Shown here piece by piece: positions 16,526 to 17,718 of a stretch of 17,718 nt of DNA. Origin of the DNA: JBLHKS01 sp047620505 (lineage in GTDB: Bacteria > Verrucomicrobiota > Verrucomicrobiia > Verrucomicrobiales > DEV007). The stretch lies in contig JBLHKS010000146.1 of NCBI GenBank assembly GCA_047620505.1, positions 1 through 17,718 on the forward strand, written 5' to 3'. The notes beneath the pieces are model-generated. The model had not been told where the DNA came from. It did no database searches and saw only the letters and a list, made by a program, of their open reading frames with translations. Made by a program: the position numbers and the translations under genes. The number at the start of each line of letters is the position of its first letter. Position 1 is the first letter of the stretch.

Positions 16526-17596
16526 TCAGCGGACCAAACTACGAAGATCGTTGCACGTTACTGTGGAGATCACATGGGTGTAACCGATGCCTGCGCTGAT
16601 ATCGACTTCAAGTCCGGCTCCCGCGCCGAGCGTGATTCCCGATCGATTCATCGCGTCGGATGGATCGAAAGAGAACGTAACGCTCGCGCCTCCGCCCGAT
16701 TTCCCTTCGATATTCACGTCAAACGACGGTCCGCCCGCATCGGCGGGTGAATTCGTGTCCCAACCGATCAAGACGTCAGCGCCACCGCCGCCCGTCGCGC
16801 CGATAGAGATGCCGCCACCTACGAATGAGGACATCACTGTTCGGTTTTCATTGGGGAGACTGCCGTGAGTCGCCAGGTGGACGAGCGAATTCAGATCGAA
16901 TGCGTTTCCGATAGATCCGTCGACTCCGACCCCACTGCCGCCTCCTGCGGAGACCGAGAAGATAATCGAACCCATCTCGCCGTCCTTCGCGTTTTCAATC
17001 ATAGTACGAAGACCAACGTTGTTGACGATGAGGTTGGCGACAGCGACAAACGCCGCATTGCCATCTCCACTCTCAATCGCATTATACAGGTTTCGAATTT
17101 CGTCGGGGTTCGAAAGGAAGGCGGCCTTCCAGGAGCTTGTGGTGTCCTCAATCAGGCCTCGGAATTCTTTCTCCGCGGCGGCGATCAGCGGCGCGAGCAC
17201 CATATCGTTGACAGCCTTTCCGAATTTGACTGCGGCCCACTCGATTTCTGCACCGAGATCTTCAAATCCCTCGGCAATTTCACCTCCCGCGTCTTCAAAC
17301 TCTTCCGCGAGTTCATTGAAGAAGCTCTCAAATCCGGATGGATCATCTATACCCCGGCGAGAAAATGCGTCATCTCCGAAAATAGTCCCATGAGTATAGT
17401 GCATATGGTTTTGGATCCCGCGGGCGTTTTCATAGGTGTAATCACTGATGGAGCTCGCACTGCCGAAGCCGTTTACAAATCTGCCGTATACAGTTATTTT
17501 TGTCGCGTCTCCGGGAATCGTGAAGGCGTGAACGAACCCCGCTGACAGACGCTTGGAGGCAGTGTTTACATATTTGTTTGTTTCGGGATTGAGCAA
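16526..17596 (-). CDS. Unrecognised glycine-rich protein, possibly secreted or membrane-inserting
   Basis: A protein of 356 residues if started at TTG 17596; I do not recognise its family. Residues about 1-60 look beta-rich ('ATKITVYGRFVNGF'). Residues about 90-150 form amphipathic helices with repeated Phe-Glu-Asp pattern ('FFNELAEEFEDAGGEIAEGF'). About 150-215 are helical. From about 217 the chain is made of Gly-rich alternating strands ('SVSAGGGSGVGVDGSIG', 'VGGGISIGATGGGGADVLIGW', 'ITLGAGAGLEVDISAGIGY'), a pattern compatible with beta-barrel or pore-forming folds. No signal peptide is seen. The first ATG is near residue 65, so the start is uncertain. An in-frame TAA (17615) lies six codons upstream of the TTG. 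Codons are richer in A/T than in neighbouring genes and the palindrome word is absent, which would fit acquisition. It could be the rear part of a broken longer gene. Confidence 0.6.
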   Translation of the reverse strand: MLNPETNKYVNTASKRLSAGFVHAFTIPGDATKITVYGRFVNGFGSASSISDYTYENARGIQNHMHYTHGTIFGDDAFSRRGIDDPSGFESFFNELAEEFEDAGGEIAEGFEDLGAEIEWAAVKFGKAVNDMVLAPLIAAAEKEFRGLIEDTTSSWKAAFLSNPDEIRNLYNAIESGDGNAAFVAVANLIVNNVGLRTMIENAKDGEMGSIIFSVSAGGGSGVGVDGSIGNAFDLNSLVHLATHGSLPNENRTVMSSFVGGGISIGATGGGGADVLIGWDTNSPADAGGPSFDVNIEGKSGGGASVTFSFDPSDAMNRSGITLGAGAGLEVDISAGIGYTHVISTVTCNDLRSLVR

Positions 17597-17614
17597 CGGT
17601 GTGGAAAACTTCCC

Positions 17615-17718
17615 TTAGAAATTGGCGTAGATTTCGTGCAGTCTGTCCACTGCCCGGTTCCAGGGAACCTCGCGGTAAACGAAGGCGCGCAGCCACCGGA
17701 TAAATTTCAGGCTCCTTA
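17615..17718 (-). CDS. C-terminal end of an unrecognised gene (starts beyond the window)
   Basis: The last 33 codons of a minus-strand gene ending in TAA at 17615-17617. The segment has strong G/C bias in third positions, as expected for real coding DNA here, and encodes a basic, aromatic-rich tail ('FIRWLRAFVYREVPWN' then 'RLHEIYANF'). It is in the same frame as the following glycine-rich gene, with 18 bases between the stop and that gene's TTG. Too little is present to name the product. Confidence 0.6.
   Translation of the reverse strand, partial: RSLKFIRWLRAFVYREVPWNRAVDRLHEIYANF

Overview
This 17.7 kb window has a GC content that looks to be in the high 50s (estimated by eye) and reads as chromosomal DNA of a Gram-negative bacterium of the Planctomycetes-Verrucomicrobia-Chlamydiae group, most likely a verrucomicrobium. 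The case for that is gene content only: a COG1403-type HNH protein, a membrane-anchored SurA-type chaperone, a long coiled-coil/TPR exported protein, and a sugar-type operon pairing a Gfo/Idh/MocA oxidoreductase with a nucleoside-symporter-like MFS permease. No rRNA, tRNA, IS element or CRISPR array was seen, and no gene-free stretch exceeds 300 bp.

Layout. (1) 1-3831, minus strand: the 5' part of a membrane-anchored SurA/PpiD-like protein (runs off the left edge), preceded by a 916-residue exported coiled-coil and TPR protein. (2) 4108-6584: an HNH endonuclease-family protein (plus) converging on argS (minus), with a 28-bp inverted repeat between them that could stop transcription both ways. 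(3) 6788-7380: a VapBC-type toxin-antitoxin pair, divergent from argS. (4) 7531-14643, plus strand: gnd (6-phosphogluconate dehydrogenase), then a tight five-gene run: denD-like dehydrogenase, PHP-type metallohydrolase, a small CX5R tyrosine/dual-specificity-type phosphatase, a Gfo/Idh/MocA oxidoreductase and an MFS permease. Junctions inside the run overlap by 8, 4 and 4 bases or are 6 bases apart, so it is almost certainly one transcript with translational coupling. (5) 14646-16286, minus: a secreted M14 zinc carboxypeptidase whose stop codon lies 2 bp from that of the permease. (6) 16526-17718, minus: an unrecognised glycine-rich protein with a TTG start, and the last 33 codons of another unrecognised gene.

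How the genes fit together. The operon looks like an uptake-and-oxidation route for a sugar, sugar acid or polyol: permease, two NAD(P)-dependent oxidoreductases, a metal-dependent hydrolase and a phosphatase. The kinase, isomerase and aldolase/decarboxylase known to work with DenD in tetronate catabolism are absent here, so the substrate is unknown and the route may be different. The phosphatase is the odd member.

The most unusual DNA-level signal is the perfect 10-bp palindrome AGCAGCTGCT. It occurs 8 times (plus three AGCAACTGCT variants), about once per housekeeping gene, on either side of the window and in two different reading frames. That points to selection on the DNA word rather than on the proteins.
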